A DNA stretch of 14,704 bases, from the NCBI GenBank assembly GCA_964388835.1, contig CAYMBZ010000039.1:1-14704 (forward strand), given 5' to 3'. The DNA comes from UBA1738 sp964388835 (lineage in GTDB: Bacteria > Bacillota > Clostridia > UBA1381). Below, piece by piece: positions 14,695 through 14,704 of this stretch (its first letter is position 1; the number at the start of each line of letters is the position of its first letter). The notes beneath the pieces are model-generated. The model worked only from the letters and a program-made list of their open reading frames with translations. It was not told the origin of the DNA and searched no databases. Made by a program: the position numbers and the translations under genes.

Positions 14695-14704
14695 CTTAAT
14701 AATT

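Larger units (their letters stand above)
14309..14704. other. Intergenic region with no recognised gene
   Basis: Bases 14309-14440 are strongly AT-rich and hold the leader of the comEA-like operon and a small inverted repeat (TTGTAA 14395-14400, TTACAA 14406-14411). Bases 14440-14704 look different: more mixed in composition, with two hairpins and a promoter-like pair at the end. A plus-strand frame is open from 14525 to the window edge (60 codons) without a usable ATG or GTG. A tiny ORF, MLCKARTLILP (14545-14580), has GAGGT 9 nt upstream. I matched no tRNA, rRNA, tmRNA, SRP RNA, RNase P RNA or riboswitch signature. It may be the leader of a rightward gene or the edge of another element. Confidence 0.5.

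Noticed and set aside
1..14704. CRISPR array, tRNA, rRNA, insertion sequence or integrase gene
   Set aside because: No regularly spaced repeats, cloverleaf, rRNA segments, transposase or recombinase motifs were found on either strand by eye. A covariance and HMM search would settle it.

Overview
The window looks like chromosomal DNA of a low-to-moderate GC Firmicute, most likely class Clostridia (possibly a gut Oscillospirales-type lineage). The reasons are AddAB in place of RecBCD, a [4Fe-4S]-type PurF fold, a GerMN-domain membrane protein, a WalR/PhoB-type two-component pair, strong GGAGG-type ribosome binding sites and very AT-rich intergenic DNA. The lineage is inferred from family knowledge; no marker here fixes a genus.

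Layout. (1) Bases 1-233 are an AT-rich leader with an imperfect long-range inverted repeat. (2) Bases 234-9141, plus strand: murA (peptidoglycan precursor synthesis), then addB and addA (the two subunits of the helicase-nuclease that processes DNA double-strand ends), then a small unrecognised protein with a histidine-rich cytoplasmic tail, one membrane helix and an external coiled coil. Gaps of 63, 43 and 33 nt suggest co-transcription, and a U-tract terminator follows the small gene. (3) Bases 9216-10640, minus strand: a PurF-like phosphoribosyltransferase whose glutaminase half has lost its nucleophile and other glutamine-site residues. It has its own good promoter and is convergent with region 2. 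(4) Bases 10893-14308, minus strand, read right to left: a short ComEA-like helix-hairpin-helix protein, an OmpR/PhoB-type response regulator, a membrane histidine kinase and a membrane-anchored protein with two GerMN domains. The regulator, kinase and GerMN genes are tightly packed and look translationally coupled, and a hairpin terminator follows. (5) Bases 14309-14704 hold no gene I can identify, only a promoter-like element pointing off the right edge, two hairpins and a start-less open frame.

How the genes work together. AddA and AddB form one enzyme, and both nuclease centres plus the AddB iron-sulfur cysteines are intact. The regulator-kinase-GerMN order resembles actinobacterial MtrA-MtrB-LpqB, where a GerMN-containing lipoprotein modulates the kinase; this suggests an envelope-sensing module, here with a ComEA-like DNA-binding protein in the same operon. 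I did not find a clear-cut new defence or mobile system. The most unusual items are the glutaminase-dead PurF paralogue, the His-rich membrane protein beside addA, and the kinase/GerMN/ComEA cluster.
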